This document shows positions 51,001 through 58,894 of a DNA stretch of 64,000 nt, piece after piece (positions within the stretch are counted from its first letter, which is position 1; each line of letters opens with the position of its first letter). The notes under the pieces are model-generated. The model was given only the letters and a program-made list of their open reading frames with translations. It was not told the origin of the DNA and made no database searches. The translations under genes and the position numbers were made by a program. Source of the DNA: Corallococcus macrosporus DSM 14697 (lineage in GTDB: Bacteria > Myxococcota > Myxococcia > Myxococcales > Myxococcaceae). The stretch covers positions 4,814,501-4,878,500 of the forward strand of contig NZ_CP022203.1 of the NCBI RefSeq assembly GCF_002305895.1, written 5' to 3'.

Positions 51001-53438
51001 TCCGGGCCCACCTCCAGGAACACGGTGCAGCCGTCCGCCCTCAGCGCCTCCAGCCCATCACCGAAGCGCACGGGCGCGCGCATCTGCCGGAGCCAGTAAT
51101 CCGGGTCCGTGGCCTCCTCCGCGCGAATCCACGTCCCGGTGACGCTGGACACGTAGGGCCGCTGAGGCGCGGACAGCCGCAGCCCGGCCACCACGCGCCG
51201 CAGCTCCGCCATCAGCGGCTCCACCGCCGCCGAGTGGAACGCGTGCGCCGCAGGCAGCCGCAGCACGCCGATGCCCCGGACGGCCAGGTCGCGCTCCAAC
51301 GCCTCCACGTCCGGCGCGGGCCCGGAGACCACGCACCGGTCCGGCCCGTTCACCGCCGCCAGGGACAGCGCCTCCGTGAGCAGCGGGCGCACCGTCTCTT
51401 CCGCGCAGCCCACCGCCGTCATGCTGCCCGGCGGCATCCGCGCCATCAGCCGGCCGCGCGCCGCCACCAGCGCCAGCGCGTCCTCCAAGGGCAGCACCTC
51501 CGCGAGGCAGGCCGCCACGTACTCACCGAAGCTGTGCCCCAGGTACGCGCGCGGGCGAACGCCCCAGGCCTCCCATTGGCGCGCCAGGGCGTACTCCACG
51601 GCGAAGAGCGCGGGCAGCGCGATGCCCGGGTCGGCCAACGCCTGCCTCGCCGCGTCCTCCGCGCCGGGCGCCGGCGACAACACGCTCCGCACCGAGGCGC
51701 CCAGCGCCGCGCCCAGCCCGTCCAGGCAGGACTCCAGGGCCTCCCGGTAGACGGGCTCCGCGGCGTGCAGCTCGCGGCCCATCCCCACCGACTGCGCCCC
51801 CTGGCCCGGGAACAGGAAGGCCACGCCCTGCTCGCGCGCGGCCACCACGTTCTCCACGGCCTGGGCCTTCCCCGGCGCGCGCAGCTTCTCCCGCAGCGCC
51901 GCGACGTCCGGCGCCACGAAGCTCCGCCGGTGCTCGAAGGCCCGGCGCCCCACGTTGCGCGTGAAGGCCACGTCCGCCAGCGCCACGCCGGCGGGCGCGG
52001 CGTCCAGCCACCCGGCCAGCTCCCGCGCCGCGGCGTCCAGGGCCTCTGGCGAGCGGCCCGACAGCGTCACCACCTGCGTGGGCCGGACGCTGGGCGTGGT
52101 GGGCTCGGGCAGCGGCGCCTCCTCCAGCACCGCGTGCGCGTTCGTCCCGCCAATGCCGAACGAGCTGACGCCCGCGCGCCGGGGCACCGGCCCTCGCGGC
52201 CAGGGCCGCAGCCGATCCACGACGAAGAAGGGGCTGTTGGCGAAGTCGATGGCCGGGTTCGGCCGCTCGAAGTGGAGCGTGGGCGGCAGCTCCTCGTGCG
52301 TCAGCGCCAGCGCTGTCTTGATGAGCCCGGCCAGGCCCGCGGCCGTGTCCAGGTGCCCCACGTTCGTCTTCACCGAACCGAGCGCGCAGTAGCCCTTCTG
52401 CTCCGTCTGCCGCCGGTAAGCGCGGGTGAGCGCGGCGACTTCGATGGGGTCACCCAGCGCGGTGCCCGTGCCGTGCGCCTCCACGTAGCCGATGTCTCCC
52501 GCCTCCAGGCCCGCGAACGCCAGCGCCTCGCCAATGACGTCCGCCTGCCCCTCCACGCTGGGCGCCGTGTAGCCCACCTTCTGGCCACCGTCGTTGTTGA
52601 TGGAGGAGCCCCGGATGACCGCGTACACCCGGTCACCGTCCCGGCGCGCGTCCTCCAGCGGCTTGAGCACCACCACCGCCACGCCGTTGCCCGGCACCGT
52701 CCCCGCCGCGCGCGCGTCGAACGCACGGCAGTGGCCGTCCGGGGACAAGATCATCCCCTCCTGGAACAGGTAGCCCGTGCGCTGCGGCATCGCCAGCCGC
52801 ACCGCGCCCGCCAGCGCCACGTCCGACTGACGCATCACCAGGCTCTGACAGGCCATGTGCACGGCCACGAGCCCCGTGGAGCACGCGGTGTAGAGGGACA
52901 GGCTCTCCCCGCGCAGCCCCAGCTTGAAGGACGCGCGGGTGGCCAGGTTCTCCGCCGAGTTGCTCATCAGCTCGTACAGCGACGCCGGGTCCAGGCTCCC
53001 CTGCCCCACCCGCCCCAGGCCGTGCATGGAGGCGCTCGCGCCGGCGTAGAGGGCAATCTTCCCCTCGAACCGCTCCGGGTCCAGCGCCGCGTCCTCCAGG
53101 GCCGTCCAGGCACACTCCAGGAACACGCGCTGCTGCGGGTCCATCCACTCGGCCTCGCGCGGGGCCATGCCGAAGAAGGCCGCGTCGAAACCGTCGCCGC
53201 CCTCCATTTCCGCGGCCACCGGGACGAAGTCCGGATGGTGGCGCGACGCTTCGGCCATCAGGGGAGACCACTCCAGCGCCTCGGGCGCGAGCCGGACGAT
53301 GGACTCCACGCCCTCCCGCAGGTTGCGCCAGAACGACTGGACGTCCGCGCTGCCTGGAAAGCGGCCCGCCATGCCGATGATGGCGATGTCATTGCCCGTG
53401 CCGCCGGAGTTCTCGCTCAAGGTGTCGTGCTCAGCCAT
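42090..53438 (-). CDS. Hybrid PKS-NRPS, KS-AT-ACP-C-A*[MOX]A*-C-A-PCP-E
   Basis: 3782 residues. KS (about 14-440; Cys186 in TACSTGL, EAHGTGT, NVGHLD); AT (about 545-865; Ser636 in GHSFGEY; HAFH at 732-735 predicts malonyl-CoA); carrier Ser958 (GGNSL); no KR, DH or ER, so the beta-keto group stays. C (about 1010-1460, HHVVCD); a degenerate A domain split by a luciferase-like monooxygenase (1709-2052), with no PCP after it; C (2260-2700); A (2725-3215, pocket DAAISGEIWK, no confident substrate); PCP Ser3264; epimerase to the end (HHLVVDAVSW, SRTVGWFTRVFP), giving a D-residue. The ATG overlaps the upstream stop by eight bases. The carrier-less MOX module must act on the chain held by a neighbouring carrier. 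Confidence 0.96.
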   Translation of the reverse strand: MAEHDTLSENSGGTGNDIAIIGMAGRFPGSADVQSFWRNLREGVESIVRLAPEALEWSPLMAEASRHHPDFVPVAAEMEGGDGFDAAFFGMAPREAEWMDPQQRVFLECAWTALEDAALDPERFEGKIALYAGASASMHGLGRVGQGSLDPASLYELMSNSAENLATRASFKLGLRGESLSLYTACSTGLVAVHMACQSLVMRQSDVALAGAVRLAMPQRTGYLFQEGMILSPDGHCRAFDARAAGTVPGNGVAVVVLKPLEDARRDGDRVYAVIRGSSINNDGGQKVGYTAPSVEGQADVIGEALAFAGLEAGDIGYVEAHGTGTALGDPIEVAALTRAYRRQTEQKGYCALGSVKTNVGHLDTAAGLAGLIKTALALTHEELPPTLHFERPNPAIDFANSPFFVVDRLRPWPRGPVPRRAGVSSFGIGGTNAHAVLEEAPLPEPTTPSVRPTQVVTLSGRSPEALDAAARELAGWLDAAPAGVALADVAFTRNVGRRAFEHRRSFVAPDVAALREKLRAPGKAQAVENVVAAREQGVAFLFPGQGAQSVGMGRELHAAEPVYREALESCLDGLGAALGASVRSVLSPAPGAEDAARQALADPGIALPALFAVEYALARQWEAWGVRPRAYLGHSFGEYVAACLAEVLPLEDALALVAARGRLMARMPPGSMTAVGCAEETVRPLLTEALSLAAVNGPDRCVVSGPAPDVEALERDLAVRGIGVLRLPAAHAFHSAAVEPLMAELRRVVAGLRLSAPQRPYVSSVTGTWIRAEEATDPDYWLRQMRAPVRFGDGLEALRADGCTVFLEVGPDQALTALARGGPGRAVASQPRAGSKRGMHATLMEALGALWEQGLVLDWRQVYAHETRRKLTLPTYPFQRQTFRVAAPAPVKALQAPAEVVAVSPVVAGGGGAAEAASDLAGARTEVERKVLAIWRERLGRSDFGIHDDFLELGGNSLMAAQLLTRLREAFPVPLPLSDVFDSPTVAGISARIQERLGASGANGAEPVLPPLVRIPRDGDLPLSVVQGRVCALEQALPGNPALNMYVVLRFQGALDVAVLERSLEAAAQRHEALRTSYPLRDGVPVLRIAPRLTFPLTPEPLAGATWQQRVYDEVSRPFDLERGPVARARLWRLGADDFMLAVTIHHVVCDTWSLVVFAKELGEHYAALKQGHPARLPALPVQYVDFAAWQRKALKEGAFASQLSAWRERLAAFPSPLELPVDRARGDGPALRGQVLKVGFSSTLSAAVQALAQREGVTPFMVLLASWKALLSRWTGRDDIVVGTPIGNRSRPELEPMIGYVAHAVPLRTDLAGAPSFRELVMRVRDVIMEAYAHPDVPYEELGREIEPTKDTGRSRVFDTLFVLHSRFDRTADLPGVRMSLAELDDVPPEFGSVLSDLTVGLGEHAHGFSGTIDYAEERFERDTVERLVAHWTTLLEAAVAAPETPLLALPLEQPRPGPAAVEAGRSASAPVPVAEALQARAAADAASVAMTAPEGRAVTWGELRASADRLAAELAGHEVGPEVLVAVCLEPSVERVVAQWAVQALGAAYVLLSVPQLRELASLSPPGAPSPLLLTHTNVRTGVPLDAARVIRVDEVLSRTDSRLGVPAREAPRASDGDMVCLEPLVGTRGEQLRAIHTHHTVAALFARLDAEAPSKDGIWLAAEEAQAPGSGLELLWALTRGLRVVLPAERARFTSWGTGAAPERRRTDFSLSFFANDEDSLGGRKYRLLLEAAKFADAHGFSAVWTPERHFHSFGGLYPRPAVVGAGVATVTERLGIRAGSVVLPLHDPILVAEEWAVLDNLSDGRVGVSFASGWHANDFVFAPDRYARRKDVLHRGIEEVRTLWRGGTVLRRNGAGEEVAISLRPKPVQKVLPIWLTAAGSPETFRLAGELGAYVLTNLMGQHLDDLASKVALYRDAWRQHGHAGRGHVSLMMHAFLGDDPAEVQKKARPPLLDYFRSSVDISSGFLASLGLDVDPRSLSRSDIDALLAHGVERYVQDGGLIGTPESCAPMVERVQRLDVDEIACLVDFGVEVEATLEGLRHLDALRGRHSPAPSPAIPSAALREGPGAAEALLSLVREAGITHLHCTAALARSMLALPDAAEVLRPVRHVLLEGASEEAAASLARAMPWRVAHRQPGLGLGAWAVAMGPVDASRWDVVDGRGQPVPVGVVGELVVTGAGVPRGFWNAPETTSMRVLAGESDGARRLGTGRRARRKRDGSVELLAAAPVTERRPAPPKSAARMGSGAASRPEGSGTIPLVPRGRPLPLSFAQQRLWYLDRLEPGNVAYNNAVAFTLSGKLDAAALERALNGVVRRHEALRTTFAVEGDAAVQLIAPALEVSILVRDAEDASEEELARQAREEARRTFDLEQGPLLRATLLRVGSTEHVLLLTLHHIISDGWSAAVMVHEMIQLYEAEMSGQPPTLPALSVQYADYALWQLEWMRGPSLKAEQDWWGEVLAEVPVLQLPVDRPRPPVQTHDGAQLPFSVPRSLMDAVVAAGRKEGATPFMVLLAAWQVLLHAYTGQEDFAVGSPVAGRNRPEVEPLIGCFINSIALRADLSGDPTFTQVLGRVRRTALAAFSHQEMPFEKVLEVLNTPRDLSHNPVFQTMLVLHNTPTPVLSLAGLQMRGRYVHTGATKMDLTLEVTETAEGLRGGIDFNTRLFDEATIARLAGSLLRVLEAAASRPDARLSQLDLLDAAERARLLVEWNPAPVAELPASDTVPARFLAQAARTPDAVAVADGARTFTYRELEALSLRVAGHLVSRGVGRGAVVALAVAQPSEVVAGLLGVMRAGAAVVVLDVDHPPERLSSILADTQARMLLTSESLRARVPSRAGPEVITLDSLPEATGDLRVRPEGTDAACIVYTSGSTGRPRGVVLEHRHLVAATRARAEVYGAPGVVMSLAPFTFDAALAGLLWSLFEGGALRYPDAEEREDPRRLAERIAQSRVTHLISVPSLYGQLLAAAAVGGLKSLTAVSVGGEACPVELTRAHHEALPSVALFNEYGPTEATIWSTVHRVRVGEEHRVPIGRAVPGARVYLLDARRKLVPQGAPGEVYLGGAGVARGYLGQPGLTAERFVTDPFDGRSGARMYRTGDVARWRGDGTLEFLGRVDEQVKVRGFRIEPGEVEATLLANPSVREAVVVARDDGKGPKRLVAYVVPVATDSGAAPDAAALKGWVRSRLPPYMVPAAVVALDALPRTRHGKVDRRALPAPETGPAVAPVAPRSEVEATLVSLWREVLGVERVGIHDDFFELGGDSILGLQIITRARAQGIELSPKQLFQNPTVARLATVAGTRLAVQAEQGAVVGPVALTPIQHWFFELAQEAPHHWNMSLLLEVKTPLDGALLGQALTHLLAHHDALRARFARGEAGWRQVVPEPEAGVLVEQVDLSTVPEVEQAAVVQHRAEEAQQALRLDGGLLHATLLTLGRGRSARLLLTVHHLVVDAVSWRILLEDLAGVYAQLAAGNAARLPPKTTSFQAWARGLETLARSEKLAAERKWWLERPWQEAARVPVDFPEGVNTEATAHSVRVTLDVEETRALLQDVPKAWHTQAQDPLLTALGQALTAWAGGGVALVDVEGHGREEVLPGVDVSRTVGWFTRVFPALLDLRGAPTPGDALRAVKEGLRAVPSQGMGWGLLRYVSKDAALAALPAAEVGFNHLGQVDGVVGADGPFALAAESESLRQRAPVARRPYLIDVMSAVRNGRLEVLWTFSGAVHRRETVARVAEDFVTRLRALVAASKAPDAGGHSPSDFPLAKVKQAQLDKLSARFGKKTR
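47283..48314 (-). other. Embedded luciferase-like monooxygenase (MOX) domain
   Basis: Residues 1709-2052 of the hybrid synthase. The block from RRTDFSLSFFANDEDS to VEATLEGLRHLDALRG is a full FMN-dependent luciferase-like monooxygenase of the kind named natural-product biosynthesis LLM (TIGR04020): AVWTPERHFHSFGGLYP, LGIRAGSVVLPLHDPI, LSDGRVGVSFASGWH, LPIWLTAAGSPETF. It is inserted in an A domain between the A4 and A5 regions, as in the MOX-A domains of myxothiazol and melithiazol synthases. The flanking A halves have lost the A3 (SGSTGxPKG), A5 (YGPTE), A7 (YRTGD), A8 and A10 motifs, so they cannot adenylate. Confidence 0.92.
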
Positions 53439-56400
53439 GGCCTCGGGGGTTCCTTCCTCCGCGCCGCTGGAGGGCCTGCCTGCGGGCCTCCGCGCGCGAC
53501 TGGTGCTTCACGTCGGTGGTGTCGTCCGGCCGCGCCTCGGCTTGCAGCCGCCGGGCGAGCGCGTGGACCGTGGGGTGTTCGAAGAAGTGGGTGATGGGGA
53601 CTTCGCGCCCCAGCGACTCGCTCAGCCGCGAGCACGCACGCACCACGGACAGGGAGCTGCCGCCCAGGTCGTCTAAGAAGTGGGCATGGACGTCCACGGA
53701 GGGGAGCCCCAACGCCTCCGCCCACGCGCGGGCCGCCTGCTCCTCCAGCGGCGTGCGGGGCTTGCCTTCCGCCGACACGGGGAGCGCGGGCTTCGGGAGC
53801 GCGCGCGCATCCACCTTGCCCGAGGCCAACAGGGGCAACGCCTCCAACGTCACGAGGTCCACGGGGACCAGGTGCTCCGGCAGCCGTTCCCGCAGCCGCG
53901 CGCGCACCTCTCCCGGCGGAAGGACGTCTCCCGGCGGCGGCACGACGTACGCCACCAGCCGGGGCTCCGCGATGGAAGAAGGACGCCACACGGTGACGTG
54001 GGCCTGGCGCATGCCGCTCAACTCGCGCAGCGCCGCCTCCACCTCGCCGGGCTCCACGCGGAAGCCCCGCAGCTTCAACTGCGTGTCCGCGCGCCCCAGG
54101 AAGTCCAGTTGGCCATCCTCCCGCCAGCGCACGACGTCTCCAGTCCGGTAGAGCCGGGCTCCGGGCTCGTCGCCATGCGGGTCCGGAATGAAGCGCTCGG
54201 CGGTGAGGTCCGGCCGGCCCAGGTAGCCGCGGGCCAGGGACGGCCCCCCCACGTAGAGCTCCCCCGCCACGCCCACGGGAACGGGCTGGAGCGCCGCATC
54301 GAGCACGTACGCATCGATGTGCGGCAAGGCGTTGCCGATGGCGGCCGGTCCCTCCGTATCGGGCGTGAGACGTGCCCACGTCGCGCACACCGTCACCTCG
54401 GTGGGACCGTACGCGTTGAGGAACGTGCGGCCCGCGGCGAAGCGGGCCACGAGGCTCGCGGGACACGGCTCCGCGCCGGCCATGAACAGGGTCAGGTCCG
54501 GCAACGGCCCCTCTGGAAGCAGCAGGGCCACGGACGGCGGCAGCATCGCGGCGGTGATGCGTTGCTCCACCAGCAACCGGTACAGCGCGTCCCCCATGGG
54601 AGGCGCTCCCGGCGCCACGTGCAGCGCGCTGCCCGAGGACAGGGCCGCCACGTAGTCCGACACCGACATGTCGAAGGCGGGCGAGGCGAACAGGAACACG
54701 CGTGAGTCCGGCCCGAGCGGAAGGCCGCTGGCGAAGGACTCGCACAGGTGCGCGACGCCCCGGTGCGTCACCACCACGCCCTTGGGCCGGCCCGTGCTTC
54801 CGGACGTGTAACAGACATACGCCGCGCCGTCGGGTGACGCCTCGCCACCTCCGGGCGGTGGCGCCTCCACCTCCACGGCGCCGGCTCCCGAGATTTGCGC
54901 TTCCCAGCGCAGCACCGTCACGTCGTCGAGCGGCTCCAGCCGTTGGGCATACCGCTCATGGGCCAGGAGCACGCGAGCGCCCGCGTCCGCCAACGTCCAC
55001 GTCACCCGGCCCGGAGGATACGCGGGGTCCAGCGGCACCGCGGTGCCCCCCGCCTTGAGGATGGCGAGGAACGCCGCCACCTGCTCGGGGCCGCCGCGCT
55101 CCAGCAGCGTGCCGACCCGGACCTCGGGGCCCACGCCCTCGCGCCGCAGCAGCGTGGCCAGCCGGTCGACCCACGCCGCCAGCTCCCGGTAGGTCCACCG
55201 CGCCGTGCCCGCGACGAGCGCGGGTGCGTCCGGCGTCTTCGCCGCCCACGACTCCAGCCGCTGAACCAGGCCACCAACCTCCGGCACGCGGGGGCCGCGG
55301 CGCCCCCTGCCCCGCGCGAGCAAGGCGCGTCGCTCCTCCGCCTCCAGCCAGGGCAGGTCCACCAGGGGCAGGTCCGGCCGCGCGGCGGCGGCGTCCAGCA
55401 AGGCGCCCAGGTGTCGCACCATGCGAGCGGCGGCATGGGTGTCGAAGAGGTCGGCGCAATACTCCAGCCTCGCCACGAAGGCGCCTTCCACCTCCGCCAT
55501 CACCAGCGAGAGGTCGAAGGCCGCGCCAGGGTGGCGCAAGGGGACGGACTCGACCGACAGCTCGCCCAGGCGGGCCCGCGCACCCGGCGCGCCGACGGCG
55601 AACGCGCCCAGGGGTTCGCTTCCAGGACGGCCCGACTGCAGGGCGAACATCGTCTGGAAGACGGGCGCGCGCGAAGGGTCCCTGCGCGGCTGAAGGTGCT
55701 CCACGAGCCGCGGGAAGGGCAGCTCCTGGTGGTCCAGCGCGTCCAGCACGGTGCCCCGGACCTGCGTCACCAGGCCGGAGAAGGTCATCGCGCGCGGCAG
55801 GTGGGCGCGCAAGGCGACCGGGTTGACGAAGTAGCCCAACTGACGCGACAGGTCCGCGCGAGGGCGCCCGGCGGTGGGCGTGCCCACCATCAGGTCGTCC
55901 TGCCCCGAGTAGCGGCGCAGGAACGTCAGGTATCCGGCCAGCAGCACCATGAACGGCGTGGCGCCGTGCGCGCGCGCCAGGGCCTTCAAGCGCGCGGACG
56001 TCTCCGGCGACACGGCGAAGGACACGGCGTCGCCACGGAACGACTGGAGCCGGGGTCTCGGCCCCGAGGTGGGCAGCTCCAGCACCGGCAGCTCACCGCC
56101 CAGCCGCTCGCGCCACCACGCCTGGAGTGCCTCGGCGCGCGGCCCCGAACACCGCCGCGCGAGCCCCTGAAGCAGCGTGGACGCCAACGGCGGCGCCGGA
56201 GGGAGCGGCGGCGGTACGCCCCGCAGCTCCGCGCCGTAGAGCGTCCCCAGCTCTCCGGCCAGCACCTCCAGCGACCAGAAGTCGGTGATCAGGTGGTGCA
56301 TGGCGAGCAGCAGGACGTCCCCACCCGGCGCCCCCGTGTACAGCCGGACCCGCACCAACGGCCCGTGCTCCAGGTCGAAGGGACGATGCGCCTCTTCGTG

Positions 56401-58788
56401 GAGGCGCTCGCTCAAGGCGTCGGCCGTCCATGCGGCGGCCTCGGTCCGCTCCAACGCGGGAGGCGTGGTGGCCAGCCGCCGCACCGGCGCCCCCTGCTCC
56501 TCCGGGAACGCGGAGGACAACACGGGATGGCGAGCCACCAATTGGGAGAACGCGCGGCCCAGCGCGGCGGCCTCCACCGGCGCGGTGAAGCGCACCGCGT
56601 GCGACACCAGGTACGCCGTGCCGCCGGGGGCCATGCGCTGGAGGAACCACAGCGCCTTCTGCCCGTCGGACACGTAGCCCGCGTCATCCTCCTGCGCGCC
56701 CGCCTGAGGCGTGGGGCCTGCCTGCGCGCCCTCCGCACGCGCCTGCTCCACCCAGCGCGCCACGTCCCGCAGGCTCGGGCCCTGGAGCAGATACGCGACG
56801 GGAGGAGCCACACCCCAGCCCTCCTCCACCGCGTGAAGCACCTCCAGTGCCCGCAGCGAGTCGAGCCCCGCGTGCGTCAGGGGCGCATCCACGTCCAGCG
56901 CGGGCGCGGACACGCCCAGCAGCCGCGCCACCCGTTCGTGAAGCGCCGTGAGCACGTCGTCGGGCGCCGTCGCCTTCTCGGGCGCGGCGCCCGACGACGG
57001 CGCGGGAGCCACCACCTCCGCGCCGGCCTCCCTCCACGCGAGCACCACGTCCAAGGTGCCCGCCAGGAAGGCGTCCCGGGTGGCGCGCCGCTGGACCTTG
57101 CCGCTGGAGGTCTTCGGCAGCGAGCCCGCGGTGATGAGCACCACCGCATGCGTGGACAGGCCGTGCAGGTCGCCCAGCGCCGCGCGGATGCTCGTGACGA
57201 CCTCCTCCGCCGCCTCCGCGGTGCCCACCCGGGCGGCGACCTCCTGCACGAGCACCAGCCGCTCCTCGCCCGCCACGTCCACGGCGAACGCGGCGCCACA
57301 ACCGGGCCGCACGCCGGGGTGGCTGCGCTCCGCCGAGTGCTCCAGGTCCTGCGGGTAGAAGTTGCGCCCGCGCAACACCAGCAGGTCCTTCAGCCGGCCG
57401 GTGATGAAGACCTCGCCACCGTCGATGACCCCCAGGTCGCCCGTGCGCAGGTAGGGCCCTTCTTCCGAGCCCGCCAGCCGACCGTGGAAGGTCCGCGCCG
57501 TCTCCTCGGGCCGCCGCCAGTAGCCGTCCGCGACGCTCGGGCCCTTGACCCAGAGCTCGCCCACGCGGCCCGGCTCGCAAGGACGGCACGTCCGCGGGTC
57601 CACCACCCGCACGTCCTGGTCGCCCAGCGACTGCCCGCAGCCGACCAGCACGGTCTCCGCCGCGTCCTGCTCCGGTGCCCGCGCCTCGCCGAGCAGCAGT
57701 CCGTCCCGCGCGAAGCGCCGCACCACCGGCGCCTCCGAGCGCGCCCCGCCGGAGACAATCAGCGTCCCCTCCGCCAACCCGTAGCAGGGGTAGAAGGCCT
57801 CGCGCCGGAAGCCAGCGGGCGCGAAGGCGTCCGCGAAGCGCTCCAGCGTGTCCGCGCGCACGGGCTCCGCGCCGCAGAACGCCACCTCCCACCGGCTCAA
57901 GTCCAGCGCCGCCCGCTGCTCCGGGGTGCTCTTGCGCACGCACAGGTCGAACGCGAAGTTGGGCCCGCCACACACCGTCCCGCCGAAGCGCGACACCGCC
58001 TCCAGCCAGCCCATGGGGCGCTGGAGGAAGGACATGGGTGGCAGCAACACCGTGGGGATGTCGCGGAACAACGGCTGGAGCAAGCCGCCGATCAACCCCA
58101 TGTCGTGATACGGCGGCAGCCAGAGGACGCCCACGGGGTGGGGGCTCGCCTCGAAGCCCCGGGCAATCAGCCACGAGTTGTGCAGGAGGTGACGGTGCCG
58201 CAACACCACGCCGCGCGGCGTCCCCGTGGACCCGGAGGTGTACTGGAGGAACGCCACCGTGTCGCCGTCCAGCACGGGCGCGCGCCACGCCTCCGCCTCG
58301 CTCGCGGGCACGGCGTCCGTGGCCAGCCAACTCAGGGACCTCAGGTCCGGCGCCCCTTCGGTGAGCGGCTCCACCATGTCCACGATGAACGTCGTCGTCA
58401 GCGCCACCCGCGCGCCGCAGTCCGCGATCAGCGCCTGGAGTCGCGGCAGGGTGCGGCCCAGCCGCATCGGGTCCGGTGGATACGCGGGCACCGCCACCAC
58501 GCCCGCGTAGAGGCACGCCAGGAAGCCCAGGGCGTAGTCGCGGCCCGGCGGATACAGCAGCAGCGCGCGGTCGCCGGGGGCCAGGTGCTTCTGCAGCCGC
58601 GCCGCCACGGCGCGCGCGCCCGCATCCAGCTCCGCGTAGCTGAGGGATTGCTCCCCGGCGTCGTCCAGGAATGTGTAGATCCAGTCGCCCGGCTGCGCCG
58701 CCGCGCGGGCCCGGCACACATCCACGAACGTGGCATCTTCAGGACAGACGAACTCGGAGGCGGTGTCAGCGCGGGTCGAAAGGTGCAT
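53431..58788 (-). CDS. Loading NRPS, FAAL-ACP-C-A-PCP
   Basis: 1785 residues. Fatty acyl-AMP ligase (about 15-610; FLQYTSGSTGTPRG, LWLPPYHDMGLIGGLLQPLF, CYGLAEGTLIVSGG, KTSSGKVQRR) activates a fatty acid and passes it to the ACP (Ser644 in GLDSLRAL). A condensation domain (about 710-1130, HHLITDFW; starter type, as it accepts an acyl chain) joins it to the amino acid activated by the A domain (1175-1650; pocket read as DMSMFAAVCK, hydrophobic or aromatic, low certainty) and held on PCP Ser1712 (LGGSSL). The gene begins the three-gene operon; start ATG at 58788 has a weak Shine-Dalgarno sequence but is the only one before the conserved FAAL N-terminus. The stop overlaps the next gene. Promoter region is shared with the aldo/keto reductase. 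Confidence 0.96.
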   Translation of the reverse strand: MHLSTRADTASEFVCPEDATFVDVCRARAAAQPGDWIYTFLDDAGEQSLSYAELDAGARAVAARLQKHLAPGDRALLLYPPGRDYALGFLACLYAGVVAVPAYPPDPMRLGRTLPRLQALIADCGARVALTTTFIVDMVEPLTEGAPDLRSLSWLATDAVPASEAEAWRAPVLDGDTVAFLQYTSGSTGTPRGVVLRHRHLLHNSWLIARGFEASPHPVGVLWLPPYHDMGLIGGLLQPLFRDIPTVLLPPMSFLQRPMGWLEAVSRFGGTVCGGPNFAFDLCVRKSTPEQRAALDLSRWEVAFCGAEPVRADTLERFADAFAPAGFRREAFYPCYGLAEGTLIVSGGARSEAPVVRRFARDGLLLGEARAPEQDAAETVLVGCGQSLGDQDVRVVDPRTCRPCEPGRVGELWVKGPSVADGYWRRPEETARTFHGRLAGSEEGPYLRTGDLGVIDGGEVFITGRLKDLLVLRGRNFYPQDLEHSAERSHPGVRPGCGAAFAVDVAGEERLVLVQEVAARVGTAEAAEEVVTSIRAALGDLHGLSTHAVVLITAGSLPKTSSGKVQRRATRDAFLAGTLDVVLAWREAGAEVVAPAPSSGAAPEKATAPDDVLTALHERVARLLGVSAPALDVDAPLTHAGLDSLRALEVLHAVEEGWGVAPPVAYLLQGPSLRDVARWVEQARAEGAQAGPTPQAGAQEDDAGYVSDGQKALWFLQRMAPGGTAYLVSHAVRFTAPVEAAALGRAFSQLVARHPVLSSAFPEEQGAPVRRLATTPPALERTEAAAWTADALSERLHEEAHRPFDLEHGPLVRVRLYTGAPGGDVLLLAMHHLITDFWSLEVLAGELGTLYGAELRGVPPPLPPAPPLASTLLQGLARRCSGPRAEALQAWWRERLGGELPVLELPTSGPRPRLQSFRGDAVSFAVSPETSARLKALARAHGATPFMVLLAGYLTFLRRYSGQDDLMVGTPTAGRPRADLSRQLGYFVNPVALRAHLPRAMTFSGLVTQVRGTVLDALDHQELPFPRLVEHLQPRRDPSRAPVFQTMFALQSGRPGSEPLGAFAVGAPGARARLGELSVESVPLRHPGAAFDLSLVMAEVEGAFVARLEYCADLFDTHAAARMVRHLGALLDAAAARPDLPLVDLPWLEAEERRALLARGRGRRGPRVPEVGGLVQRLESWAAKTPDAPALVAGTARWTYRELAAWVDRLATLLRREGVGPEVRVGTLLERGGPEQVAAFLAILKAGGTAVPLDPAYPPGRVTWTLADAGARVLLAHERYAQRLEPLDDVTVLRWEAQISGAGAVEVEAPPPGGGEASPDGAAYVCYTSGSTGRPKGVVVTHRGVAHLCESFASGLPLGPDSRVFLFASPAFDMSVSDYVAALSSGSALHVAPGAPPMGDALYRLLVEQRITAAMLPPSVALLLPEGPLPDLTLFMAGAEPCPASLVARFAAGRTFLNAYGPTEVTVCATWARLTPDTEGPAAIGNALPHIDAYVLDAALQPVPVGVAGELYVGGPSLARGYLGRPDLTAERFIPDPHGDEPGARLYRTGDVVRWREDGQLDFLGRADTQLKLRGFRVEPGEVEAALRELSGMRQAHVTVWRPSSIAEPRLVAYVVPPPGDVLPPGEVRARLRERLPEHLVPVDLVTLEALPLLASGKVDARALPKPALPVSAEGKPRTPLEEQAARAWAEALGLPSVDVHAHFLDDLGGSSLSVVRACSRLSESLGREVPITHFFEHPTVHALARRLQAEARPDDTTDVKHQSRAEARRQALQRRGGRNPRGHG

Positions 58789-58894
58789 GTCGTGAGTCCC
58801 GAGGCTCTGCCTGGAGGCACCCCTCGGAACGACGCATCACGTCCCCACCTGGAAAACGAGGGGCACGCTCCTCACCGGTCCAATCAGCGCCCCT

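Noticed and set aside
45141-53594. Very long open frame on the plus strand (2817 codons)
   Set aside because: It is antisense to the hybrid synthase and arises from high GC at third codon positions. Its translation is Arg/Gln/His-rich low complexity without domains.
29968-58788. Repeated segments in the NRPS genes as a CRISPR or mobile repeat
   Set aside because: They are in-frame paralogous C, A and PCP domains, not short spaced repeats, and no transposase or terminal inverted repeats were seen.
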